Shown here in pieces: positions 39,164 through 47,577 of a stretch of DNA of 64,000 nucleotides; position 1 is the stretch's first letter, and each line of letters opens with the position of its first letter. Source of the DNA: Sinorhizobium sp. 8-89 (GTDB lineage Bacteria; Pseudomonadota; Alphaproteobacteria; Rhizobiales; Rhizobiaceae); contig NZ_JASKLR010000014.1 in assembly GCF_030124325.1 (NCBI RefSeq), positions 62,001-126,000 on the forward strand, read 5' to 3'. The position numbers and the translations under genes are program-made. Under the pieces are notes generated by a model that had not been told where the DNA came from, made no database searches, and worked only from the letters and a program-made list of their open reading frames with translations.

Positions 39164-39399
39164 TTCTTTCCCAAAAGGTCTTTTAAAGCAGCATTGTCGA
39201 GCATCGCATCCGCCAGAAGCCGCTTCAGCTTCATGTTCTCGTCCTCCAGCGTCTTCAGCCGCTTAGCTTCGGACACGTCCATGCTGCCGACCTCCAGCTC
39301 CATCAGCCGTTCGGCGGCAAAGCCGATCATCTCCCGCAACAAATCGGCATCGGCACTCTTCTCAACAAGCGAGCGCACGTTCATCATCTCGTCGGTCAT
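39157..39399 (-). pseudogene. In-frame IS256-transposase / IS3-OrfA chimera
   Basis: The first 38 residues ([20 protein letters not shown], then [17 protein letters not shown]) are the N-terminus of an IS256-family transposase. The following 42 are the C-terminus of an IS3 OrfA ([38 protein letters not shown], a leucine-zipper region). The join is near 39285 and keeps frame. The OrfA helix-turn-helix is lost. Confidence 0.75.
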
Positions 39400-39511
39400 C
39401 GGTGGTCTTTCCATCAGGTTGGTCTTGAACAACCCGGCCCTGCCGGAAAAACACTGATGGCCACCTAATCCTCAGGACCTACACCACCTAACGGGACACG
39501 ATCCCTTATTA

Positions 39512-39943
39512 GAGGAAGCGCGGCTTGCACGGCGCGTCTGACGTGGGCGCCCGGTGCTGGAATAACCCATTTTGAAGTAAGCTCTGGCCTGAAGAACAAG
39601 CGCAAACGTTTCAAAACAAACAGATTTGTCGATTTGTGAAGGCTCGAGGCGGGCATCATCGTCGCATCGTCGCGGCGTATCGATGCAGCAAGACGGCGAG
39701 CCGGTTCGCCTGCAATCGAAAGCTCCGGCGTGTGTTTATAGATGGCGCAGGAACCGTTCGGTCGGTTACGCCCGAATTGCGAGCGTCGACTGCGATTCCG
39801 ACCTTATGACTCTGTCGTACCATCCGTGAATCCCGCACCCCGCACCAAATTTGCGGAAGAACCCGTCGCGCTGATCTCGTCCAGATGGCTCTCTATAGGG
39901 ATTTTGGGCCGCTTCACTCAAACCCCCCGGTTTTAGCCCGGTT
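39512..39943. other. Stretch without recognised gene
   Basis: About 430 bases between the IS and ectC. Frames of about 60 codons on both strands show no domain. It is downstream of the PPTase gene and of ectC, which converge here. Confidence 0.4.
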
Positions 39944-40330
39944 TCAATAGGCAGAGCCGGACGCGTCATCGAGGTTGTGGCGCTCGGTGCCCTTTAGCGG
40001 CGGGTTGAAGATGCTGACGAGAACTAGGTCTTTGTCCCGCCCTCCGCGTAGATAATGCTTGTCATGCTTGTCGAGCACGTAGATGTCGCCCACGCGAATG
40101 GGAAAGACATTGCCTTCCATGTCCTCGACCTCGCCCTCTCCAGAAATGCAATAGCAGGCCTCCAGGTGGTTCCGGTATTGGAGCAGTGAAACGGTATTGG
40201 CTCGCACTAATGTGTGACAGACAGTAAACCCCATGCTGTCCTCTTCCGTGAGCAGACGGTGGCTCGTACCACTGCCCCACTCAACGAAGTGGTCGGTGGC
40301 TTCAACATCTTGCAGGCTGCGCACAAACAT
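39944..40330 (-). CDS. ectC: L-ectoine synthase EctC (orphan)
   Basis: A 128-residue cupin that closes N-gamma-acetyl-diaminobutyrate to ectoine, a compatible solute. Family text is clear: [68 protein letters not shown] and [11 protein letters not shown]. Metal and substrate residues in the HLEACYC and DKHDKH motifs are in place. An ACGGAGA site precedes the ATG. Neither ectA nor ectB is nearby, so it is a solitary ectC that would need an imported or otherwise made precursor, or act in reverse or on another substrate. It lies 13 bases after a degenerate nucleotidyltransferase frame on the same strand. Confidence 0.92.
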   Translation of the reverse strand: MFVRSLQDVEATDHFVEWGSGTSHRLLTEEDSMGFTVCHTLVRANTVSLLQYRNHLEACYCISGEGEVEDMEGNVFPIRVGDIYVLDKHDKHYLRGGRDKDLVLVSIFNPPLKGTERHNLDDASGSAY

Positions 40331-40343
40331 GGTGTTCTCCGTA

Positions 40344-41168
40344 TTAGGAATTTGACAATAGCGGCAACGCGAATTCAGATCGCTTGCGGCAGGTTCCCTT
40401 TATCTGCTTGCTATCTGCAGCAAACAAACGACTATGCCTCACGAGATAGTTGGGGCCGCGACGGATCTCCTGCACGACGAGACGACGGCTCACTGGCAGC
40501 AATGGTTCACCAAAGCAGGCGTGCAGCTGCTTCGAATGCCAAAAGGTTTCATGTTTCAGGACTTCAAATTTCTGGCTACGGGAGCTATCGCGGGGCATGC
40601 CGTCGCACTCTGTCCGGGGAGGTGTGCCGGCGAGAAATCGAAAACGGCGACCTGGTTGGCACTCTCCAACATCGGGCTTCTCTAAGGGGTAAGCTATTTC
40701 ATGATTAGCAAGGCGTCGCGTCAGAAGCCAATGGCTGCTTTCTGCAAATGATTCCAACAAGTCGTCGCCCGGGCGGGGGACTGACGCCTCCGAGTGACTC
40801 CTTGTCCGCGCGAATGAGCGCCATATCCTCAAATTCCCGCTTGTGTCTAGCCCCCTACGCATTCCGGATATAGGGCCCACGGAGGCATCAAGAGCCTGCA
40901 ATAATCGGAGGACCTGCAGGACAAGATGGGGTAACACGGTCGGCAGAGCTGCTCCAATACTAAACCAGCGTGATAAGCGATCGCCTACAATTTTCGGCCC
41001 TGGGGTAAACATCTTCTGCACCCCGGCTGGTGCCAATGCCGATAAACAGCGACCAAAAACCGGCATGCTAGCAAGCCAGCCTAGCACCATAGAGCAGCGA
41101 ACTGTCCAGGTCGAGATCAGCGGCCGTGGGTCGGAGATAACAATCGTCGATCTCTGAACTTCGAACAT
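40344..41168 (-). pseudogene. Second, degenerate copy of the nucleotidyltransferase gene
   Basis: The frame is open for 274 codons but only the start resembles a real protein. Its first 60 residues parallel the nucleotidyltransferase at 25762: TIVISDPRPLISTW against [14 protein letters not shown], and LAPAGVQK against LARAGVQK. After about residue 65 the text becomes arginine- and serine-rich and unrelated, which suggests frameshifts or deletion. The upstream control region is also shared with the first copy. Probably a relic of a duplication. Confidence 0.55.
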
Positions 41169-41219
41169 TTTGTATCTCGATCTAAGAACTCGCTTAATCC
41201 TAACTTGGGTCCCGTGCTC

Positions 41220-41265
41220 TATCCACTACCAGATCCGATAGTCCAGAAGTGCGACTACAAAGTCG
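41220..41265. promoter_or_regulatory. Conserved divergent control region, copy 2
   Basis: On the minus strand it reads CGACTTTGTAGTCG then CTATCGGATCTGGTAGTGGA, matching copy 1 at 25662-25707 with a one-base change in each part and similar spacing. A further 25 or so bases beyond the dyad are also alike. It precedes the degenerate nucleotidyltransferase. Confidence 0.55.
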
Positions 41266-41995
41266 ATGTAGTGAACACGCAAAGGTGTCAAGGCGCACTT
41301 CTTTGACCTGCGGCTCGGTTGCGAGTTTAGGGTGCATTCTCAAACCGCCGAACGATGCCGGACACACATCAGCATCCGACCACATGCCTGTACCGATGTC
41401 AGTAATTTGACTGCATTTACTAGGGCATCCACACACGTCGACTCGAAGAATGCCCGCAAGTCATGACGGCTTGGCTTTAGGGTCCGGCGCATAGGTGTAG
41501 GGCGACGCGGGCGCTTCATCGCCTACCCAGCTAGCCGATCATCGATCATCTGTGAGATGCCCGTTCGTCCTCCCCGTGCGAGCAGATTTTCCTACAGACC
41601 ATTGCTCCGTACCGACCTAGCGCGAGTGTCTCAAGCATCGTTAGCCTGCGCCTGCGAAACCGGGCATCGGTCACGCACCGACCCGAGGCGCCTATCTTCT
41701 CCGGCACTCGGCAGCAACCAGCGCTGCCGGCCGCGCCACGCTGGATGTGATCGACCATCGTTCATTCCAGACAACTACCCATTACGCAAAGGTGGACATC
41801 GAAATGTTGGCGGGGATCGCCCAGCCTTGGCCAGGGAGTGCGTTACGCTGAGCCAAAGGCCTCGCGAGGTATGCAGAATTGCACCAGGGAGCGACACGGT
41901 GACCGACATGTCTCAAGCGGCGAGCGTGCTGGAATGGGCTAGACTTGCGCCGTCGCCGCAGCAGTTGGAGCCCTCTTCGGCCCAAGAATCAAACA
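41266..41995. other. Decayed stretch
   Basis: About 730 bases. Frames are short on both strands and nothing was recognised. By analogy with copy 1, a divergent nucleotidyltransferase could once have started here. Confidence 0.4.
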
Positions 41996-42109
41996 TCAGG
42001 CGGTGATGCAGACGGGCGCATTAAGACAGCGCTTCCCCAGAAAGTCGACATACTCGAGCTCGTCGATCCAAACGATCCTACTCGTCCCTACCACAGTTAC
42101 CGAGCTCAT
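41996..42109 (-). pseudogene. Truncated betainyl-CoA thioesterase
   Basis: A 37-codon frame beginning MSSVTVVGTSRIVWIDELEYVDFL, which parallels the intact thioesterase at 47134-47577 (MSWIVTWEGTVERDWLDELDHVNFL). Homology stops after about 25 residues. The start codon overlaps the stop of the upstream dehydrogenase (ATGA), exactly as in the intact copy, so this is the remains of the same two-gene operon. Confidence 0.7.
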
Positions 42110-43059
42110 CGGGCACTGCCGTCGCTCCTCCTGAGATCCTCGAGTAGCACCCTGATTTTCGCCAGCCCTTCGTTACGCAAAGCGATCATGTTGATCCGGC
42201 CCCTGCAGCCTATGCTCTGACAAACCTCGTCAGCGTAGGCTTTGATCAAAGCCTTATCGGGCTCGAAACTTGGAGGGGCGGTATAGCCGCTATCCAGTTC
42301 ACGCGCAAGCAGCTCGACAAAGTCCTGGTACAGGGAAGGGTCGCGAGCGCCCAGGTAGAACACGGAGGAAGGCCCCATCACAGCCCACCGAATAGCTGGG
42401 CCTGCTGCGATAGCTTTGTCGATAGCTTCGAGATCCGCCACACCCTGCGACAGCAGGTAGAGAATTTCCCTGAAGACAGCAAGCTGAATTCGATTGCCGA
42501 TGTAGCCATGAATTTCTCGCGTGAGCTCCACGACCTCACATCCAGTCATTCGGTAGAAATCTGCGGCGACGGCGACCGACTTTCCAGCGACGTCTCCTCC
42601 AGCCAACTCAACGAGCGGAACGAGATACGGTGGATTGAAAGGGTGACCGATGATGATCCGGTTCCCAAATCTTGCCTTACGTCTCAGGTCGGCAGCGAGG
42701 AAGCCTGAGGAGCTCGAAGCAATAACCACTTCGGGTGGCGTCAAGGCATCTATCTGCGCTATCAAAGATGTCTTAGCATCAACGTCTTCGGTCGCGCTTT
42801 CCTGGACAAATTGGCAATCTCGGAGTGCCTCTTGCAGATCCGTGGTGAACTTGACCCGCGAAGGGGATGCCCCCGATGCCAAACCAAGTTCTTCTAACGC
42901 CGGCATGGCCTTTTCAAGGGCCTCCCTTAGGAACGCTTCGCGCCCGGATGACTTGCCTTGAACGGTCACGTCCAAGCCAGCGCGCATAAAGTGTGCAGCC
43001 CAACCAGAGCCAATAAGGCCCGCGCCAACGCAAGTCACTTTGGTGATAGGATGGCTCAT
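42106..43059 (-). CDS. L-carnitine dehydrogenase-like 3-hydroxyacyl-CoA dehydrogenase, copy 1
   Basis: A 317-residue NAD-dependent enzyme of the 3-hydroxyacyl-CoA dehydrogenase superfamily, carnitine dehydrogenase branch (oxidises L-carnitine to 3-dehydrocarnitine). Rossmann motif VGAGLIGSGWAAHF at residue 10; catalytic region SSSSGFLAADL, GHPFNPPYLVPLVELAGG with His-Asn-Pro, and EIHGYIGNRIQLAVFREILYL. It is closely parallel along its whole length to the copy at 47574-48527. Its partner thioesterase is truncated, so this is a spare copy, perhaps still active. The first copy differs at DVTVQGKSSG where the other has HDQSAE. Confidence 0.9.
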   Translation of the reverse strand: MSHPITKVTCVGAGLIGSGWAAHFMRAGLDVTVQGKSSGREAFLREALEKAMPALEELGLASGASPSRVKFTTDLQEALRDCQFVQESATEDVDAKTSLIAQIDALTPPEVVIASSSSGFLAADLRRKARFGNRIIIGHPFNPPYLVPLVELAGGDVAGKSVAVAADFYRMTGCEVVELTREIHGYIGNRIQLAVFREILYLLSQGVADLEAIDKAIAAGPAIRWAVMGPSSVFYLGARDPSLYQDFVELLARELDSGYTAPPSFEPDKALIKAYADEVCQSIGCRGRINMIALRNEGLAKIRVLLEDLRRSDGSAR

Positions 43060-43432
43060 TCGGTAGCCGCTCCGTCTTCCTCGCCTGTGCGACGAGTGTG
43101 CACGTAAGCTGCATCAGGATTCTTAAGAAATCGCATGTCTGCCAGTGTGGGGAGTTTTTGCTTGCGGCGTGACGAGCAACGTCGCTGTTTCTATTCCTGC
43201 TGCGAACAGGGGAATACCAAAGAACGGCCGATGACGACACTACTAGCATGGGTAGGCGCGTGGACCGACGTTATGCTGTAAAACCGCGGGGCCAGACCGG
43301 CAGAATAGCGGTTGGACGCTGGCGTGGGCGGCACTAGCTGCGCAAAGTGCTGACGGAGGCAGACGCCACCGGAAAAGAAATCCTTCGAGGATTAACGATG
43401 AGAACACCAAAAGTTACTGCGGATGGCCCGCT
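43060..43432. other. Stretch without recognised gene
   Basis: About 370 bases between the dehydrogenase start and the decayed nifX-associated gene. It may hold relics of an upstream nif gene but none could be read. Confidence 0.4.
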
Positions 43433-43930
43433 GTGAACAAGGACGAGGCAGCCCTTGCGACACCTTTCCTCAATGCCTTATGCGGCTGATCCGCGCTCAG
43501 GATTCCTATGGATCGCGGGAAGGCGGATGCTGAGCTGCTGGCCGACTTCATAGTCACCAACAAGCCGTGCCGTGAGATCCCGATCATCGGCGCTCCTGTC
43601 CCGGACGTGCTATTGAGGCTCCAGATTTGCTACACATGCGGGGAGCTCGCGATCGAGCAGCGCTCCGGTCGGGTGGCATCGTCGATCATGATGATGAGCC
43701 ATGAGGGCTTCCGCCACGTGGTTCTCACGACGGGGCGGTTGGTGATTCTGTCGAAGACCCTTCGCGACGTCCATCCGTTCGGCTTCAGCACACTTTGCAA
43801 ACTCGCACGGGCGGGTGCGGAACTGGTCGACGGTGTGATAGCCGTCATGAGCAAAGCGATCACTTTGGGGACATGCGATGGCCAGCCCACTCAACCGGGG
43901 CGGTCGAGGCCGATTTGGTCGTTGGGATAG
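43433..43930 (+). pseudogene. NifX-associated (DUF269) gene, frameshifted
   Basis: Three phases together give the DUF269 protein usually encoded after nifX: first EAALATPFLNAL, then MRLIRAQDSYGSREG, then the long frame KADAELLADFIVTNKPCREIPIIG, SGRVASSIMMMSHEGFRHVVLTTGRLVILSKTLRDVHPFGF and LCKLARAGAELVDG. The indels lie near 43485 and 43525. The C-terminus also departs from the family after about residue 115. Some family residues are lost (PDPDVLWRLE became PVPDVLLRLQ). It is a nitrogen-fixation relic without its nif neighbours. Confidence 0.75.
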
Positions 43931-43935
43931 CGCTG

Positions 43936-44640
43936 ATGAAGCCACTGGTCCTGATCTGTTCGCAAGATGCGGAGTTATATCTGTTTCTCAGCCACATTCT
44001 GGGGGTGGACGGCTTCACAAGTGAGCCGGCAGACGGCGTCAAGGAAGCACTCGCATTGGCCGATGAAAAGGAGCTTCATGCGGTAGTGCTGGACTGCGGG
44101 CCAGCAAGCGCGATAGACTTTACAATCTGCGCCCGGCTCAAGAAGGAGCCCCGGACCGGCGGCCTGCCCGTTATTGCCCTGATCGCGCCCGGAGCTGAGA
44201 ACCAGCACCTCGAACTTTTAAAGGCAGGCATTGACGAGAGTTTTGTTCGGCCGATCGCGCCGGCCAAGCTGCTTGACTGTCTACGGACGAAGCTGGCGCT
44301 GCCGAAGTCGGGTTCAAACGGGATTGAAAACGGCAGCTGGATCTGCTGCGGCAGCCTTGAGATGAAGCTCGATGCCCATCGAGTTCGCGGTAATGGCCGC
44401 GACATTCATCTTGGACCGATCGAGTTCAACGTGCTGCGGCATTTGCTTGAGGCTCCGAGCAAGGTCTTCAGCCGCGATGAACTGATCAACGCGGCGTGGC
44501 CGGACAATATTCATGTCGGTGCACGCACCGTCCACGTCCACATCAGCCGGATCAGAAAGGCGCTGAAGACGGCCTCGCCCGGAAGCGTCATTCGTACCGT
44601 CAGGTCGATCGGCTACTCGCTCGAGATGGCGGACGACTAG
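43936..44640 (+). CDS. OmpR/PhoB-type response regulator (y4xI-like)
   Basis: A 234-residue two-domain regulator. Receiver domain (1-125): phosphoacceptor Asp in AVVLDCGPAS, with PVIALIAPGAE and a Lys-Pro-like end (VRPIAPAKLLDCL). The N-terminal acidic pair of typical receivers is replaced by SQDAE. The winged-helix DNA-binding domain (140-234) has the usual LGPIEFNVLRHLLEAPSKVFSRDELINAAWP and VHISRIRKALKTA, VIRTVRSIGYSLE. I recognise it as close to y4xI of the NGR234 symbiotic plasmid, whose function is unknown. No histidine kinase gene is adjacent. It starts six bases after the decayed DUF269 gene. Confidence 0.85.
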   Translation: MKPLVLICSQDAELYLFLSHILGVDGFTSEPADGVKEALALADEKELHAVVLDCGPASAIDFTICARLKKEPRTGGLPVIALIAPGAENQHLELLKAGIDESFVRPIAPAKLLDCLRTKLALPKSGSNGIENGSWICCGSLEMKLDAHRVRGNGRDIHLGPIEFNVLRHLLEAPSKVFSRDELINAAWPDNIHVGARTVHVHISRIRKALKTASPGSVIRTVRSIGYSLEMADD

Positions 44641-44763
44641 GCCCGATCGACATTCAGGATTGAACGAAGCCGCTGACGCGGCATTTGGAGCAAGGATTTG
44701 CGCATGATGCTCCCGTTTTGAAGGATTGGCCTGTGAAGCCCACCTTTGAACAGGAGAATGACG

Positions 44764-46017
44764 ATGACAGAGATCAGCCCTCTGCGCCGGCGTATGATCG
44801 AGGACATGACGATCCGGAATTTATCGCCGGCAACGGTCCTATCTCATGCGGCTGCTAAGTTCTCGCGGTATTTCGGGCGGTCGCCTGACCGTCTCGGGCT
44901 GGAGGACGTGCGCGCCTTCCAGGTTCATCTGGTGTCGACCGGCATTTCCTGGCCGGCGCTGAACCAGACGGTTTGTGCCTTGCGGTTCTTCTACGGCGTG
45001 ACGCTCGGCCATGCGGAGATACCGGAGCGGATCGCCTACGCCCGCACACCCGGCAAGCTGCCGACGGTCCTCAGCAGCGACGAGATCGTCCGGTTCCTCG
45101 AGGCGGTACCGAGCCTGAAGACACGGACGGCGTTGACGACAGCCTATGCCGCGGGGCTGCGTGCCTCGGAAGCTGTCGGGCTAAAGGTCAGCGACGTCGA
45201 TAGCGACCGCGGCGTCATCCGGGTCGAACACGGCAAGGGCGGCAAGGACCGCAATGTCATGCTGTCAGCGCAACTGCTCGGCATCCTGCGGGTCTACTGG
45301 CGGCTGGCGAGGCCGCCGGTGTGGCTGTTTCCGCGACGTGACGGAAACGGACCGATCCATGTTCAGGTTCTGCATACGGCTTGCCGTTCGGCACGGATTG
45401 CCGCCGGGATCGACAAGCGCGTGACGGTGCATACGCTGCGGCACAGCTTTGCCACCCATGTTGCACTGATCTTTCCTGTCGCCGGCCATGGAAGGCCGCG
45501 CAAGCATTCGATCCCCGACACCCTATCGACGGCAGCCGAAACGATCCTGGAAGGAGCCGTCTGGAAGAAGGTCAGTTGGCGGCACGGCACGAAAGGTCGC
45601 CTGACCGCACGCTTCGCTGCCCTACGCATTCGCATTGCTGACGGCAACCCGCAACGCATCCTCGACAAGGGGCAGCAGCACATGCCGGGCGAGGAAGCAT
45701 GGCTCGTTGGTGAATGGCGCTCAAACGACGAGCGCAAACATTACCTCTCCAATCTGCCAGCAGATACGACCTCGAAAGCTCTCGCGGCTGCCATCAAAGC
45801 GCGATGGGTCTGCGAGCAGGCCCATCAGCAAATGAAGGAAGAACGCGGTCTCGACCACTTCGAGGGTCGATCATGGCAAGGTCTGCATCGACACGCACTG
45901 ATGACCATGATCGCTTATGCCTTCCTGCAACATCAACGCCTACACAAGGCAAAGCGGGAAGGAAGAGACACGGCCCGCCTAAACCGACACTGCCAGCCAT
46001 CCGACGCGCGGTCATAA
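44764..46017 (+). CDS. In-frame fusion of tyrosine recombinase and IS701-type transposase fragment
   Basis: The first 233 residues or so form the N-terminal and most of the catalytic domain of an XerC-like recombinase ([22 protein letters not shown], Arg in [22 protein letters not shown]). At about base 45465 the text switches to the C-terminal part of an IS701-family transposase ([95 protein letters not shown]). The recombinase lacks its tyrosine, so it cannot recombine. The IS701 end (CPHCRIRFRTLKAILPK, stop 46101) is in the next phase, showing one more frameshift near 45990. Probably a non-functional join left by transposition. Confidence 0.82.
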   Translation: MTEISPLRRRMIEDMTIRNLSPATVLSHAAAKFSRYFGRSPDRLGLEDVRAFQVHLVSTGISWPALNQTVCALRFFYGVTLGHAEIPERIAYARTPGKLPTVLSSDEIVRFLEAVPSLKTRTALTTAYAAGLRASEAVGLKVSDVDSDRGVIRVEHGKGGKDRNVMLSAQLLGILRVYWRLARPPVWLFPRRDGNGPIHVQVLHTACRSARIAAGIDKRVTVHTLRHSFATHVALIFPVAGHGRPRKHSIPDTLSTAAETILEGAVWKKVSWRHGTKGRLTARFAALRIRIADGNPQRILDKGQQHMPGEEAWLVGEWRSNDERKHYLSNLPADTTSKALAAAIKARWVCEQAHQQMKEERGLDHFEGRSWQGLHRHALMTMIAYAFLQHQRLHKAKREGRDTARLNRHCQPSDARS

Positions 46018-46103
46018 ACGCGCTTTTACCATCGGCAGTTCCAGAGCGATGTCCACACTGCCGAATTCGCTTCCGAACGCTAAAAGCAATTCTGCCAAAG
46101 TAG

Positions 46104-46408
46104 TGCTAGTCTCCAACGGTTGTGGTGCCATTTCGCATCTCCGTCGTGCTGAGGGCAAGTGTTTGCGGTATCGCAACGCGCTTACAGGTGCGACATACTC
46201 TGGAAGAGGCAGTCATAAGGCCTTGCTCGCCGGGCAGCCCATGCCGCTCATCCTGCCCTTTTTCCACGATCATCATTTTCGATTTGACGACGGCGGTATG
46301 GCGAGCCGCCGCTGGAGCAGCTTCGTGGTGAGAAACTCCCATGTCGCCAGCTAGAAATTCGCTAGCAAGGCGGGCGAGGGAACACAGGCGCGCGGATGGA
46401 GCGGCGCG
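46104..46408. other. Stretch without recognised gene
   Basis: About 305 bases between the IS701 fragment and traD. The end of a traC-like gene would be expected before traD but could not be read. Confidence 0.4.
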
Positions 46409-46462
46409 TTGCAATCCGGAAATGGCGAGTCCGCGCCGCTCAGGGTGGCGAGGCTTGTGAGG

Positions 46463-46663
46463 ATGCGCCGGACGACCTCGAGGGAAGCGCGAGAGAAGGA
46501 CACGCGCGAGAAGATCGAGCTAGGGGGCCTGATCGTCAAGGCCGGTCTGCGCTATAAACAGGCGCTGTTGCTCGGCCTTCTGATCGACGCGAGCCAGCGC
46601 ATGCGCGGCGACGGTGCGGAGCGATCGCGCCTGATCACCATCGGCGGAGGCCCTCGGTCATGA
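46463..46663 (+). CDS. traD: Conjugal transfer protein TraD (Ti/pNGR234a type)
   Basis: A 66-residue protein with the TraD pattern: [36 protein letters not shown], ending in a short polar tail. TraD belongs to the rhizobial plasmid traCDG operon that prepares DNA for transfer. The ATG at 46463 is preferred; an upstream in-frame ATG at 46409 adds residues without family support. Its stop overlaps the start of a traG remnant (ATGA at 46660), the usual arrangement. With traG destroyed it is unlikely to function. Confidence 0.75.
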   Translation: MRRTTSREAREKDTREKIELGGLIVKAGLRYKQALLLGLLIDASQRMRGDGAERSRLITIGGGPRS

Positions 46664-46800
46664 CGGCGACTAGATTCTGCTCGCCGTCATTCCGGGATTG
46701 ATGATGATCGCCACTGCGATCTTTCCGGGGCATCGAGCATAGGCTGACGGCGTTCGGATCGCCGCCGCAGGTGAAGATGCTGGGGCCGCGTCGGACTTGG
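46660..46800 (+). pseudogene. TraG coupling-protein 5' remnant
   Basis: Starts MTATR in the frame overlapping the traD stop, then after a one-base shift continues LLAVIPGLMMIATAIF, and after another GIEHRLTAFGSPPQVKMLGR. These match the N-terminal membrane region of the TraG of Ti-like plasmids. The remainder of the roughly 640-residue protein is absent. It is unrelated in close detail to the intact coupling protein at 18876. Confidence 0.65.
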
Positions 46801-47133
46801 CCGCGTCGCAGAGCAGACGATCAGCCGGGAATGTCCAGCCGACGCTGACAATTGCCCCGATTACAAGTTCAAGGCGCTCGTTGATCAGGGCATCATGTTT
46901 CCTGGCTCGTACTGGAACTAGGTTCCAGAGCCAGCAATCACAGCGACGTTCATGCCAGACCGCCAATTTTCAGGCCACCGACGTGTCGTGTTGTGCTTTA
47001 CACTCATCGGGTGGAACGCGGCCTCATGGGCCAAGGCTGATGCTATTGAGAGCAATACACGCTATCGGTTTGGTTTGTCTTTCGAGCTCAAGAACGACGC
47101 AGCAGCAACGCCCACCACGCATCGTCTGATCAG
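46801..47133. other. Stretch without recognised gene
   Basis: About 330 bases. A small phrase near 46850-46915 (DYKFKALVDQGIMFPGSYWN) looks protein-like and may be a fragment of an unidentified gene. Downstream end of the thioesterase operon converges here. Confidence 0.4.
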
Positions 47134-47577
47134 CTACCCCTGCTTGCGTGTCATCGAGAGCTTCGGCACGACGTCCGCCGGCGGCGTTGGCCAGGTCAAA
47201 AAGTGGCTGGCAATGTCATCGCTGAAGTTCGCCACCCTGCGGCTGTCGGGGTCAAAACACAAATTGAGCGTCTCGACAGTGCACATCAACTCCTCGCCGC
47301 TTCTGATGTGATGGAGCAGCTGGAATCTCTTGCTGTCGAACGCAACCAGTGCTGAGATCACTTCTACGGGCATTCCGAGACGCAGCTCTCGGATATAACG
47401 GACCTGTGTCTCGGTCATGACGAACTCCAGACGGGTCTCCGGCAGCCCTTTTGCGCGGTGCCAGATGCCCAACGAGGCAAAATCAGCAATGCGCTGATAC
47501 TGGAGAAAATTGACGTGATCGAGCTCGTCGAGCCAATCGCGTTCGACCGTTCCCTCCCAGGTCACAATCCAACTCAT
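47134..47577 (-). CDS. Thioesterase, probable betainyl-CoA hydrolase
   Basis: A 147-residue hotdog-fold acyl-CoA thioesterase: ERDWLDELDHVNFLQYQRIADFASLGIW holds the catalytic Asp/His region of the 4HBT type, followed by RLEFVMTETQVRYIRELRLGMPVEV. Its start overlaps the stop of the carnitine dehydrogenase (ATGA), so the two are translationally coupled. In carnitine degradation, betainyl-CoA made by the beta-keto acid cleavage enzyme is hydrolysed to glycine betaine; in some bacteria this thioesterase is fused to the dehydrogenase. Assignment is from family and context. Confidence 0.85.
   Translation of the reverse strand: MSWIVTWEGTVERDWLDELDHVNFLQYQRIADFASLGIWHRAKGLPETRLEFVMTETQVRYIRELRLGMPVEVISALVAFDSKRFQLLHHIRSGEELMCTVETLNLCFDPDSRRVANFSDDIASHFLTWPTPPADVVPKLSMTRKQG

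Larger units (their letters stand above)
38006..39503 (-). mobile_element. Chimeric IS256/IS3 element with 8-bp target duplication
   Basis: The element is bounded by imperfect 25-bp inverted repeats (GATCGTGTC at the tip, GTGGTGTAG at the inner end) and flanked by direct repeats CCTTATTA at 37998-38005 and 39504-39511. Read on the minus strand, the left part encodes the N-terminus of an IS256-family transposase and the right part its C-terminus ([26 protein letters not shown]). The middle is a truncated IS3-family element. So an IS3-type insertion plus deletion replaced the IS256 core. It carries no complete IS256 transposase. Confidence 0.85.

Noticed and set aside
38525-39457. Plus-strand open frame of 310 codons
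   Set aside because: Antisense to the IS3 transposase genes, which have clear DDE motifs.
40434-40685. Plus-strand frame of 83 codons reading fairly protein-like
   Set aside because: Overlaps the degenerate nucleotidyltransferase copy on the other strand; no family recognised and no ribosome-binding site.
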